Shown here piece by piece: positions 49,631 through 62,749 of a stretch of 64,000 nt of DNA. The position numbers were made by a program, and so were the translations under genes. Position 1 is the first letter of the stretch. Each line of letters starts with the position of its first letter. The notes under the pieces are model-generated. The model did no database searches and was not told the origin of the DNA. It was given only the letters and a program-made list of their open reading frames with translations. This stretch comes from Apostichopus japonicus (Eukaryota; Echinodermata; Holothuroidea; Aspidochirotida; Stichopodidae), in NCBI RefSeq assembly GCF_037975245.1, contig NC_092582.1, forward strand, positions 7,233,001-7,297,000, in the 5' to 3' direction.

Positions 49631-51986
49631 TTTGTGGGTTTGGACTCTCACTTGGGAGCTCAATTACATTGCTGCATCTCTCCTTCTAGTAGGCTGCTCC
49701 AACACCAGTCACCCAAAAAACATGGACTTTATTGATATTTAGTTTAAACCACTTAATTGTTTTGCCACTTAACCGGTTATTGAAACCCATAAATGTTCTT
49801 TACCTCCCACCGCCAACCACCGTCTGACACGCATGACCGGTTGAAGAGGTTTTAACTTAGGTCCCTTCGTCCTTACTTCATCTAAGTTGAACTTGATCTA
49901 ACGCTAACTTTGCAATCGAGAAAAAAAAACCGGTTGTTGGTGAAAAACAACAGACTAAGCTGTAGTCATATTGGTAAACTTGTTATATTATTCATGCACA
50001 ATCATAACTGGAAGTTGTTATCCGTGGGTTAAAATATCGAAATCATCACAATTTGGGGACCCCTAAATATACATAACATCTTTATTTATATTATACAATT
50101 ACTGACATTTATATTACAAGAGTATTTCGTGGAATAAACTAAGATTAGATCACAACCGGAAAGAACCGGGATTTTTCCCCCACTCTTTCATGAAGACTTT
50201 AGTTTCACTTATACATTCTTTTCTATAAGTAAAACGTCGACGGTATCATTGCTAACCACAAGGGAAAAATTCTAATAAGTTAGAGAAAGAATTTTCTATA
50301 TAGATCTATTGAGCAGAATACAAATATGTATGCACATCTTTACACCACCGGCGTTTTGGTTACCGTACGTCCGCTTCGGAAAAAAAGAAAAATGAAACCA
50401 AACAAATAGGAAACTGAAAGAAACGGAAGCAGTTGTTGCAAGATAAGTCAAGTGCTACGATGAAGGGGACAAAGTGAGGGGCATGTAAGAAAGGGTCAAG
50501 GTAAAATAAGGATATGAAAACATCAAAATATTTATATGATATTGTGGTCTTTCAAACCCCTTCAGAACCAATAGTGGCACCAAAAAGATCAACTTTGGAT
50601 CCTCTTGGATTTGCCAATGGAGTGTCCACGAAATATCGAATTGGGACATTTTGGATCCCAAGTGTCCTATCGAGGTGTGGAGAACGGGGTGCTCGTCATT
50701 GCTCAGAATGGAAATGTAACCGAGTTGTGCACGCATTTATTATTAACGCTGAAAATAATTCACTTATGATTTGTTGGTGTAAAATCTTCTTGGGAAGGGG
50801 AGGGGGGGGGGGGTTAATGTCTGTTTTTTTTCTTTATCTTTTCGGTCAGATATAAGTGAGGGACAAGGTAGACAATTTATGCCTCAGAGAGTAATACTGT
50901 TATAACTGTGGATGGTGAAAACCGTGAATATTTGAACGACCACTCTGATGTACTATAGCTTTGCTCTACAACTCATGGTTTGTTTTTTTGGTTGAAAGTA
51001 TGTAATCAGTATTGATTACAAATGCATTTCTAAAGTCAAATGATAGACCAATATACTCAAACTTCAACATTTGCTTTGGATTGAATTTTTCTTTCACCCC
51101 CAACTTATTTATCCTCATTGTAAGATCCTCTTTTTAATCTTTTCTGTAACTGGGAATAAAAGATAGAACCTAAGAGATGAATGTGATACTTTTGATGCTT
51201 TCAGCAGTTAGTGCCAAACTTGTAGTCTGACCAGTTCTGATAACTTTGCACTTTATTGACCACTACGATCGACCGATACAAACAAAGAACAAAATATAAA
51301 GCATGTGATGACACCGCCCTGATGTGGGTTATTCATTCTCGTGGATTTGTACTCTAACTCATACTTATTCTTTGTTCTTGTTCTCGTACTTCATGTCTGC
51401 TAATTATCAAACACGTTCTCGCCACGTGTATAGGCAGTTACATATGGATTCCTAAAATGGCGACGAGATTCAACAAGACAGTCTAGATATAAATCAGAGA
51501 GCCCGCAGTCGGATAACATGATCTAAGAGTTCTTCTATAGATTCACTCTATTTCTCTCTAGTTCCCTCTATAACTGATTATTTTGGGGCTACTTATAGAT
51601 TGGTCACCAGTTGGTTCACAACGAGACGTGTTAAAGTGCAGTTTCGAATGAAACTTTAACATAACCGGTCCTGTTCTTGAAAATCACTGCCATTCAGGGA
51701 GCAATGAATATCTGAAAATGCTAAAAAAAAAAAAATACACACATCTTGCTGTCCCCCGTACAGGGGGGACTTAACCATGTTATCACGCGGATGGTGCCTA
51801 CATTGAGCACGGTAGATATGGAATCGATTAAAACAAATATATCCGGCTTTGACATTTTCGAACAAATCGCACCTATTGTTGTTCTGTTATTAAAGAAACC
51901 GGAACATGTGATATCGCGGAATGACCGCAAAGTTGCAACCTAAAGGTAAGAAATTTGTTCTAAGGCGTGATCCTATTACCTAATAG

Positions 51987-51994
51987 TATAAATA
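51987..51994 (+). promoter_or_regulatory. TATA box, plus gene of unit 4
   Basis: TATAAATA, 108 bp before the ATG at 52095, so this copy may still be transcribed. Confidence 0.55.
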
Positions 51995-52094
51995 CGATTG
52001 ATTTGAAAATTATTTGTTAAACTAGAAGTGACAGCCAGTACTCAAAAGCTGAATTAACTACATTAGTTACCACACCTAGTATTCTACAAGAAAA

Positions 52095-55000
52095 ATGGCT
52101 TCTTACACAAACGGTACGTTACTGTGTTCATTATTATTTATACATCATATACCATTACTGATTATGCATTACATAGAATGCATACTTTTAAATATCTGTA
52201 TTGTTAACTTTCTTAAAAATTCATTGAAGATCTAACTTTAACCTATACTTTGAATATTAGAACATGGGACTGAATTTGCTATCGTTATTGCCAGTAAGAC
52301 TAATAATCAGATCATTTTTCAAAGTCTTTCAGAGTCAGATATAATGATGGGAAATACTATATATTTATAGCAAATTTAAATGTTAGTAAATATAATATAG
52401 GCCTATACTGTATACTGTATAGGCTAATCATGTAGTCTGGATCTGATACATGAACTGAAATGTCACGGATGCAGAAAGTCTTAAACTTAATGGATCGAAT
52501 GATTTATTTTGAAAGATTAGTTGACACTCCGACCCTTGGAAGTTAATATTCAAATCAGGAATCCAGTTTCGTCTGAATAAATACCGGTGTTCGTGTAAAA
52601 CTGTAGTCAGGACAATAATGCGTCGTCAGTCCTTCTTGGTTCTTATATATGTGTTATGGTTAGTGATGTCGAAGAAATGCAAAGTCGAGAGGCAAAATTT
52701 CAAGATTCGCCATGTCAACAATAAAGTTGTCACTATTTTAGCCTTGAAGTACACGGATTAAATCTTACATCGTAATACGGCGTTTTTTATGAATGTACGC
52801 AAGGTTTGATTGTGACATAAAGCTGTAAATTGCTCTTTACAACATTTCTTTACGTATTTCTTTCTCAAATATTTCTCTATCCTTTTGAGGTATATTTCTT
52901 TCCTTCATACTCACATACGTTCAACCCATTATGACAATATGATTTAATTTTGCTTTTTTTTTTTTTGCTATTTCTTAGGAAACAAGTTCTTTGGAATTTT
53001 CTCTCTATTGGCGTTTATTGCTTTGTCTTCATCACAAACAACGACAGCGACCAGTCATCGTCTTCGAAGCCTCTACCTACGTATGCTAGTTAGCTGTAAC
53101 CAACTGCAAGTATCACGTGATGAACTGTCGTCTGCTATTGTGAGTAATATTATGCAGGTGTAGTAGCACTATTAATTCTTCGGCTAACACACTCTATATA
53201 GAATATATATTACTTTGAGCACAATAATACGCTCAACTTGTTTTTGTATCTTGTTCGGTTCTATGAAACGCTTGGATGCGTGAATACAGAGTTTTAGTTG
53301 CGTCTATTCATGTTAAACTTCCCATGACCTTTCAATAAACTCATAACGACATATTTGACGTCAAAATGACGTCAAACTACTATAGTAAATGCTGCTATCG
53401 ATGGAGGATGCACGTATCTAAACATACGTTGTACGAAACCATATGTACTTCAGAGGTAGAGGAGTGGATGTGAAAGTGGGGTCGTGGAAGCAACCCACCA
53501 CCCCTTGCATGTCTTGGGACAACAATATGGGTAAAAATAAGATGAAATGCTATCAAACTTGAGACGTGAAAATTGTGCATTCTGAGGGATCTCGGTAAAA
53601 ATTAGGTTTGAAAGAAAGGTTTTGCTTGTAACTCTTTATGTGTGGTCGAGAAAGTGGTGTGACCCCATCCTCTCCCTCTCATCCTCCCCCTTTCTGACTT
53701 TGAGACTTTTTAGTACTTCAATCGTTATATCTCAGTAATTCAAAGGGTAATAAATAATCAAGCAAATTACGAAGCTGACACTGCATATAATTGACATAAT
53801 TTCCTTTTTAAGTAAATTAAATTAAGATAGGGTCTCGGGGGTGGGGGAGGGTGAGAAGGAGTAAACGAAAATCAAGCGATTTAACTGATACTCTCAACAA
53901 CAGTATCATTCCATTGAGCCTGTGACGGTGTGACCGGTTGTCTGTCGCCAGAAATTGTTAATTGTTGAAGACTTAATATGAAGAATGTACATGCACATGC
54001 TTCGTTCCCAAACTGTTGAATTACTAGAATTACATTTCTGAACTTATCCCTTTAGTGTGATTACTGACCATGAAGTTGTATATTTTTACTACGCAGACTC
54101 AAACACGTGATGTAAGTGGAGTAATTCATCATTCCTCTGTCGATTCTATTTCTGGTTTGGATGCACACCTTGGTGACGTCAGCGTTTTTGATCAAGAAGA
54201 GGTAATCATTAAATTGACTTCAAATTGTGACAATGAATTTGTTTAACCCTATATATTGAACTGTTATCGCGAACTGTTGTTTGTGGAGAAAACACTGAGA
54301 TAAATTAATAGATTTATAGTAACCTATGTCGTGAAAGTAAGCTAACGGTAGATCAACTCCTCGTGTGAACGAAAGTAGGCTAACACAATTTTTTTTCAAA
54401 TGTAGGACACTTCAGCTAATCATACACACCAAGGTTATGCTACTACAAAGCTTCACACTGGGCTGCTAAACAGGTTTAGGCTGTTGGCGATGTACATATA
54501 CGTCAATGGTAGGCAATCACAACGCGAAGAACTGGCAACTTCAGCTCAAGATTAAAGCAAAACAGATATTACAATACCTGATAGGCCAAACGTAGGCTTG
54601 TCAGCCAGTACATGTCAATGGGAGACAACGGCACTTGTATCTATCAAATACAGCTTAGTGTTTAAATAGTATTGCTTCAACACTTGAAAGACTATACCAA
54701 CGGTTGGGCCAATACGTCTGTCAGAGACCTCGTTAACCTTTTTAAAGAGTTTTTGGTCATCTGTAGACTCTTTACTCTTCCCTCTTCCTCGTCATCTCAA
54801 CATTGCTGAATTCACTATCTTTCATTGTTTTTGCCTTCTAGATTGGTAATATTCCAGATCTGCTGATCAACCACTTGACGTACCTTAAACTGACCGAGGG
54901 CGCTCTTAGACTATATCAACAAGACGAGTTAGTCCTCAAGATTGTCGATGATTCCCTGACGACATATGAACATCAACTAGAGACAATCATCAAAAACGTT

Positions 55001-55565
55001 GTAAATATCAGGAAAACAATCAATATCACTGTGAGTATATTTATATTTCATATTATAAGTAGACTTAAAAATGAAGGCCAAGTATCATATTATTCAACGG
55101 ATCTTAATTAAGCATTTACCCGAATATACGATTTTCCAGCTACAATTACGGAACTGCTTTTCCCTAAAAGATTGAAAATGACAAACATAATGTTCTATAA
55201 TTTGAAAATATGATGAATAATGTTTATACATCTGTTACTTTAGCGAAGAATATAGAACCTTTCACACATATACAAGAAATCACAACACATGGAATAGGCC
55301 ACGTTGCTTTGAAATAACTGTAAATGCTTGTAATATTGTTTCAACATTTAGTCTCATAACTGTCGACATCCTAATCCAATATTTCGTTCAGATCCAAATT
55401 TTCGGACGTACCTTTGACTCTGGATCCGTACAAGAGGTGACCTTTGACGCATGTGACATCACTACCACGACCTGCATAACAAGACGAGGCTTATACATAC
55501 TACAAGAGTTCGACTATTACTTGAGAATAGCAAGACGGAATTTTGTTACTTTGTCTTCGTCTTAG
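52095..55565 (+). pseudogene. Helical cytokine-like protein, copy 4, broken exon-4 donor
   Basis: Exons: 52095-52113, 52979-53139, 54097-54201, 54406-54552, 54842-55030, 55392-55565. Promoter and all other splice sites are kept, but the exon-4 end, CAACAT then GTAAGC elsewhere, reads CAAGAT then TAAAGC here. The donor GT is gone and the next codon is TAA (54553-54555). Read-through would give a 144-residue protein with signal peptide, helix A and the exon-4 helix only. Exons 5 and 6 are otherwise intact (last codon of exon 5 is T instead of I). It may be a pseudogene, a truncated secreted form, or rescued by a cryptic donor or by skipping exon 4 (which would keep frame). Confidence 0.65.
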
Positions 55566-57192
55566 GCTTCGTCATCCAATCGTTTGTTGCATTTTGTTCC
55601 AAGTATCGAAAAGGCAACTCACTTTTGATGTCAAAAGTTTGTGTAAGTTTTTGTTTTTCATTATTAGTGTGTGCAATTCTGTTATCCATAATAGAAAACT
55701 TTGTGATATTCATCATAAAACTGTGTATATTGTGTTTTTTATTAGTTTTAAGGCCTTTAATTAATGTTCCTTAGCATTTTTATTATATTTTTTAAAGGAT
55801 TTCTACGTGCAATTGTTTCAATAAAGTAATATAAACACTACTTACATTACTCGTAAGTAAATTCTCCATTTGGTGAAACAATCTAGGAAGTACTTTATAA
55901 CGAAAGTCGACTCTAAAATATTTTATAACGATAATATCAGAAATATTCATGAGTTTATATTAATTTATGACGGAGGGGATTTATAGTTTATACTATTAGC
56001 TTATTTATCACATGAATTTTTTATGATAATTCGCAACGTGTACAATTTTGTATCAATGTTACTCATATCCGCCCGGCACGTTGTTGATAAAATACGCGGC
56101 AATTCGGGGTTGAGGGACGCTCTTTCACTTGGCCATTACACTTGCGAGTTTTCTCTCTAGCATAGGTTTACAATTTCTTAAGTATGTAAGGTCGCACTCG
56201 AAGACAATTTCACAGCAGTAGCGAATTCCGAGATAGCCTAATGCTGGCAGGTTTGTTGTACTGCTACTACTAAGGTCACAACATGCGTAAGGAAAACATG
56301 AAAAGCAGGGGGGGTCGGGTGTATGCCGTAATTTTCCATTTATGCACAATATCATTACTTGTGGTATGGCTACACTGTTCCATGTTTATGATGTCAATAG
56401 TGACGTCAAAGAAGAAGAGAAAAAACAACAATTTCTATTACATCCCTATCTCACTGTTATCATTTGGAATTTTGTTTTGTTCGAAAATCAATCCTTATAA
56501 CTTATTACATCAATATTTTTCATTTCTTCTCTTCTTGACTTTTGTTTGTCTGGCAAAAGATCATCACTAAATTATCCTAAGAAACTCTTTATATCATAAT
56601 TACCTTTCTGTTTTGTTCCTTCGTATGGAAAGGGGTATTCAAATCTCATCTAATTAATTTTTGTTTGTTGAAAACATTTCAATTTGATTCATAATGTTAC
56701 TTACTTTCAAAATCCGTCCCTACAGTTCTATATATTTTTCTTCTAGTGAGAGGCATATTGTGTCTAAGAGTAACGTTATTTAGTCAAGCGTACTGTTTTG
56801 TTTCCAAATATTGTGTCTTCTTGTAAGTTACAAAATTGTATAACTAATTCAATATTTAATATAATATGCATAGTTATTTGTTGGGGTCTAATAATGTTTA
56901 CTTCTATATTTTGAATACGTTTGGCAAATCTGTCGTACATGTTATTGGTATTTTATATATACTGTAAGCGATCGATAAATAAACAGGAATACGGCACTTT
57001 AATACATCGTTATTATTTTATTTCCACATTTTGTCTCTATCTCTCTTTTTCTCAATCTCTCTCTCCACCTTTCACTGCTTAAACCTCCCCCCCCCCCCCA
57101 CCCCCTCTCCACCTCTCTCTCCACCTCTCTCTCTCTGTTTTCCCCCATCCCTGTCCGTCTATGATTGGAGAAAGGGGGTACTTTTCCGTTTA

Positions 57193-57354
57193 TTATTGAA
57201 ACAATTCTGACTTGGTGTTAGAGAACACCATTCTGGTCAGACAAGGCATTAATCCACCTCTATCCACCCAACCTTCCCCCATTTCTGGAGTACTGTCGTT
57301 CTTTAGTTCAAAGTAAGTATAGAGAATTCCTTGTAAAGACCCAATCATATCAAC
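57193..57354 (-). pseudogene. Remnant last exon of the antisense paralogue, unit 4
   Basis: Corresponds to the exon-6-like segment at 13311-13147 and keeps its inner acceptor (aaatag) and stop. The rest of the gene is missing because the array ends about 25 bp further on. Confidence 0.45.
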
Positions 57355-57494
57355 CTATTTGTTAGAAATCGTAACGCAATGTCCGCCCTAGCAGGTACGT
57401 TAGAGAGGCAAAAATTTAAATAGTAATGGACTCTGGCAGTAACCGAATTTGTCACATTTCGGCTTCCGTATAATTAGCAGTAAGTCAACTAAAA

Positions 57495-57741
57495 ATGCGA
57501 CAACTAAAAATGGAAAAGTTAGCAGAAAACGTGAGACAAATTGCCGATATTCTAAGAGATGAGAGCTATCCAAGTGGTTTCACAAAAATAAAACAGAGAA
57601 GGATCTTACTGAAAAAGGGTCAGTTTTTCAGACTGGCTGAAAATGGAACTCTTGCATACCGAAATTGAAGGAAAGTTTTGCTATCTTGGGCTTCTCAACT
57701 CGCCCAAATCGAGGCAGCTCATACTACTGGCATCTAAGGTA
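57495..57741 (+). pseudogene. Degenerate integrase, N-terminal zinc-binding region
   Basis: A 57-codon ORF (57495-57668) reads like the stretch before the HHCC zinc finger of Gypsy/Ginger-type integrases: ILRDESYPSGFTKIKQRR, then KKGQFFRLAENGTLAY. In another frame, EAAHTTG (57711-57731) matches the first histidine block of that finger, so at least one frameshift separates them. It starts about 115 bp beyond the end of the tandem array. Confidence 0.55.
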
Positions 57742-59335
57742 ATGTCTGTAACTTACAGTATAGGATACACACTATGCCTATGGTTGTTAAATGGCGAACG
57801 GCCATTCCACAGTTAAAATATACCCAGGCCTCTATAGGCCTGATTGGTGCACAAATCATGATATTCTTTTACCACGTTTGGTTAGTTGTAAAAACTCATT
57901 CTCAAAAGTCAAGCAATTGCTTATGCAACAATATAATCAGTTCTATGCTTGAGAAAAGTTGTTAGTGTATGAACAAAGTTATTATGGCCTAGTTCTTTTC
58001 ATTTTGTTTTCCCAATCAATTTTGTCATAACAAATTTTTGTGAAAAATATCATAAATTTCCACCTTTTATCGCTCTGCCTATCTTAGAAGTTAACAATCA
58101 TAACCAAATCATACTAAAGCTTACAGAGTTAGCCCAGCCTTTTTCTAGATGAAAGTGGCACTAATACTGTACGTTACGTAACATATTCATGTCATTTATT
58201 TGGTTGGTAAGATATTGAAGGCCTGATAGTATTTTTTTAGGTGTGCCATATTCACTACATGCCAACCTCACTGCAGAAGAAAACTTCATAAACATCTATA
58301 ACCCAATAGTGGCCATGCAATATGTACAATAATGTGAATATATTCCTTTCAAACACTGGTATAGAGTTGTAATTCAATTTTTGTGGCACTTTAGCTAGAA
58401 TTACCAATCCTGCAGCCCATATAATTGTTTTTTTTTTTGGGGGGGGGGGGCAAAAAACTTGATATCTCCTTGATCATTAATTTTCTTATCTCTTTGAAAG
58501 TGCTCATCTTGGCATAGATAAACCAGACAACAGAATATGTCGAGATTCTGTTGGAAAACTATCAACGTTGATGTAACAAGGTTTGTTCAACAGGATGTCA
58601 AAGCGTCATTGTCCTGTAGACCTACAAAAAAGTATCCATAGCATACCTGTAACTGGATTATGGAAACAGGTAAATTCTCAAACTGTTCTAATTGTACAGG
58701 TTGTCCGCAGCATACAGTGAAGGTTAACTTTAGATAAAGTCACTCTGTCTGGACAAATTGAAAATTTACAAGTTTAAAGGTAGCCTGTATAGGCCCTAAA
58801 TTTTGGTCACTTTAATTGTCAGAAGTTTTCAAAAAGTACTTTCCTGGGGGTAATATCCCTTTAAATTGTGCCAGACATTCTAAATGATGACACTAGCTGA
58901 TTGAATGTCCCAGTGAGGTAAATTTCCTCCAGGGTAGTATTAAACATACTTTTTTTTTACCAAAGTGAAAATCTGGCATATTTAGGGCCAATACAGCATA
59001 CCTTTAAAGTCACACTTTGGCATAACTGCAGAGCAACCATCAATATAGGCATATAATTATGAGTTGGAAAAAGTGGACATACCACTTTTCTGGTTTAGTG
59101 GTTTAAGCGATTGTAAATATATGGTACAGTATGGTTTAAGTCACATTTTCATGTATGCAATGTATGCAATTGGCCTAAATCCACCAACACCCTGTTTCTA
59201 TCAGATAGTCCACTATTTTTTATCTAGATCTGTGTACAGAATGAAGCAATGGAATAGAACAACAGTCAAGGCAAAGCCTGCATCTTGTAAATGTTTTTGA
59301 AATTAGCACCTAAATGCTGTCTTCTTTCTTAACAG

Positions 59336-59493
59336 GTTGGTGTTGATCTTAATGGTCCACTGCCAGTGACAGCTGCCAGCGACTGTACATACTAACACTG
59401 TCTGACTTCTATTCAAAGTAGCCTGGGACTATAAAAGGCAGTGCCTGACAAGACTGCAGCATCAACTTCTAATTTCATTACTGATGTAATGAG
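59336..59493 (+). pseudogene. Degenerate integrase core fragment
   Basis: VGVDLNGPLPVTAAS, then after two stops AVPDKTAASTSNFITDVM, resembles the start of the DDE integrase core in Gypsy/KRBA2-like proteins (VGxDLxGPLP, then VPLPDKTA). It is bounded by an acceptor-like aacag and a donor-like GTAAAC, so it may be an exon of a once-domesticated gene. It is no longer open. Confidence 0.6.
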
Positions 59494-62381
59494 GTAAACA
59501 TATCTAAAACATTTAATAATTTTCTGTAGTTAGTGCCAACAATGAATGGCACCATATCTGTTATTTGTACCATGCAAATAATTGATAGTACATGACAGAA
59601 TGGTCAACACTGCTGTCACGTTTGAGTATAACTATTTCCACATAGGTGTAAAGCATACAGAAAGGTCATGAAGATAGGTGAGAACCGAGAAAGTGTACTG
59701 TAAATCTTTGCAGGTGTAGTTCTCATTAATAAGTTTATCTGTAAATGTTTCTTTTCCCATATTTACTTGCAAAGATTCCACTTCTGGTTCTTAAGTGGCA
59801 TATAGCCAGACAATTGTCTTTATTTGGTTTACATCCCCAAAAAGAGATTTTTCCTGGACCTGTTTCACTGAAGCAGACACAGTTTATTTGTTCAAACAAA
59901 TGATGAGAAAATAATTAAGACCACATTCCACAGCTAGACATCACCTATTGTGTGTTGTTTTTCAAAAAAGTGTTGGATAGTGTGCGAACTTATTACTACT
60001 TCGCTGTTTGGACAGGAGCTTCGACGAGATTAGAGAGATAATGTATCAACTGAGTTTTGGTACCATTTCTCGGTTAAGCCCCTTGCGGAAAATTGCTAAA
60101 TGTGATTGTGTGTGTATTGGTGGGGGGATATTTTCTGAAACCTGGGGAAGGGACCCCTTTTCTTTGGCAAAATAAGGCAATAAGGTCTCTTTGATTCAAA
60201 TGATGTATAATACTACATTTACTATAAGAATGGTTAGCTAGCATTATTTTTTTTTTGCATTTGGTTCTTACAGAGGGTGTTTTGAACCCCCATGAATCCT
60301 TATTCAGGACAACTAATGTTTGATTGGCATTAAACAGTCAGACCATGCACACATACATCAATTGAGCACCAAAAGGCATCAAACTTCAGTTGTATCCTAG
60401 CTTATTCTAATTTGATAAATGTCTGATATTTAAATTAATCAATATGTCACAAAAGTTGTATTGGCACATTCTGGTTAAAAAAATTCAGTTTTTGTAGTAA
60501 AATGTATGATATAACGCCAAAATTATGACATGCAATCTCCAATAAGAAAAAGTTGAGCCCATAAACATGTAGGTGTCACAATTAACCCAATGCCTAAGCA
60601 TAGTTCAGTTGTACACTAACAGTCTTCAATCAACCAATATGGTGAATGTTAATTATCTTTGTAGTGGAGCTTAAACATAAACCTTTCAAGGTGATAATTG
60701 ATTTTATATATGACTTACAGTGTGACATTCACTACTCGTTATATTGCTTTCAACTTTTATTTTGCACAAATTTGGTTGTACTGACAGTCTCATCTCTGAC
60801 CACCAATGGAGGGAGTATCTATGAAGTTAACAGAAGACCCCAGAAGACATGTCTAGACAATTTTCTTGGCAGTTAACTTGTTGCCGACGATAATCCTGTC
60901 TTTCACTCTAACATATCATGAGAGAAAATTTCGTCGGCTGCTACACGTTTAAGCAAAGACAGGCCATGGACTTTACACTGCCATTCGTTCGGTGCAAATC
61001 CATATATTTTGCATTTCAAGTTGACGCGATGTGACGCTCGAAATTCCCTCATTACTTCTTAAAATAACAAATAAGAAGTCGTGTTTCTTGGTTCTGGAAA
61101 TTGTGTTCAAGATATCTTCTCATAGAGAAAACATAACCGAACATAGTCTGTATCAAGTTGCACATTAAAGCATTATACAGGTAATCCTACTATTTGTGGA
61201 AAGCAGTTCAAGGGGGGAATTCTATAGGGAAACTTCTGCATGGTTTTATTGAGGTTTACCAAACTCCAAAGAGGCTGCTCTTCCTGTGGATTATGAGGGT
61301 TTTCAAGTACATATTGTTTGAAGAAGAGTGACAGTAGTATATCATTCTAATTAAGTCAAACCTCCCTGCTTGAAGGATGCTCTAGAAAGCATCGATTATA
61401 TTTAGTTGCCTCAGAGCTACAAAGGGAGAGTCATCATTCCAGTTAAATTTCCTCATGAATTATCCCATGTATAATCATTTTTTCCACTCTTTGTTTTTGT
61501 TTCTTGTATGTTTGCAGCTCTTTTGAAGAGGGATATCTTTCTAATATATCTTTTCTAATTTGAACCACGTTTGTCCATGAAGAAAAATTTCATAATTAGA
61601 AAAAAAAACGATCATTTATCACTGGAATTGCCTGGCATGCCATTTGTCTATAAAATGAATATTTGCTTCACGCATGGCCATCACAACGGGGTTTAGGGGG
61701 GAAGGGGATGGGGGTGGGCATATGGCCTTCCACCTTGTTAAGAGGGAGAAAACCTTGACTCGACGATTGAGTGAGAAAAATAAGGAAATGTAAAAAAGTA
61801 AAAAAGTGGTAATGAAAGTCAAGAAACAGGTGTCAGGCCCATACGGGCAGGGTTGGGGCAGTGATGACATTTTCAAGGACAGGGAAGTATCTTCCAGCTA
61901 CCTCATGGTTGTTATTAACAAACAAAAATATTTTGGAACTCATCACAGATAGGTCACGGACTTAAGAAGACCCCTCATCAGGACACAAATCGATAACTTA
62001 CCATTCCACCCCCCCCCCCTCCTCCCTCGCACTCACAACTCTGTGTATGGGCCTGAGTGTTGTATACAACATTGCCGAGTTCGTTTAGGATGTAACTTGA
62101 AAACATCCTAGGTTGCCGTCATATAATGAGCTTTACGCACGGATGAAATTTCATATTGGCTAGGCAACTCTCGTAGACCTATGAAGTACAATTAACATAA
62201 TTGCCAAATCTTACCCACTGTGTGACGGCAAAATGCGGCTACAATGAAGTTTGAACTCCTTTAAGTTCGTAATCTTTTACCCCTGACAATTATCATTTGT
62301 TGTTGTAGCTGTTTCTTTCCCGTACCCGCCCTATGTTGGGAAGGGAGTTAAGTTGATGCGATCTCTCCCTATGTAAAGATG

Positions 62382-62749
62382 CAAGGGCGTAGGAACCGGG
62401 GGGCTGGGGGGGGGCAGCCCCCCCCCGTGAAAAATGTGGTGGGGCGGAAGTATCATTCCGCCCCCCCCCCCGCTCCGCAAGTCAGAAAACCCCTTTTTCA
62501 TTTCCAAATGAGAAAAAAAATCTCATTTGGAGCACCAAATTGCATCTAAGGCCAGGTGAAAATACAAAATTAAGTTTAAAAAATGGAGTGGGTGTTGAAG
62601 TGTGCTATATTGCACCAAATTGCATCTGAGGCCACCTGGAAATGCAAAAAATTCCAAAGTGGAGGGGGTCACCCCCTCCCTTAGACCCCTCCCCCAGGCC
62701 GGCCATCAGTCTTCAGCCCCCCACTCAAAAGTACCTTCCTACGCCACTG
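62382..62749. mobile_element. hAT-type miniature element, right flank
   Basis: Ends CAAGGGCGTAGGAACC and GGTACCTTCC..CGCCACTG, with the 8-bp target duplication TAAAGATG on both sides (62374-62381, 62750-62757). Same family as 31506-31877 in opposite orientation. It is G/C-skewed with no transposase. Confidence 0.85.

Larger units (their letters stand above)
45065..57380. repeat. Tandem array unit 4, truncated
   Basis: Last copy in the window. It lacks about 335 bp near 45563 and about 235 bp near 51651 relative to unit 3. It stops near 57380, just upstream (in minus-strand sense) of the exon-6-like segment of the antisense paralogue, so exons 4 and 5 of that gene are missing. Similarity to the unit ends in a sequence that recurs nowhere else in the window, so 57380 is the right edge of the array. 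Confidence 0.85.
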
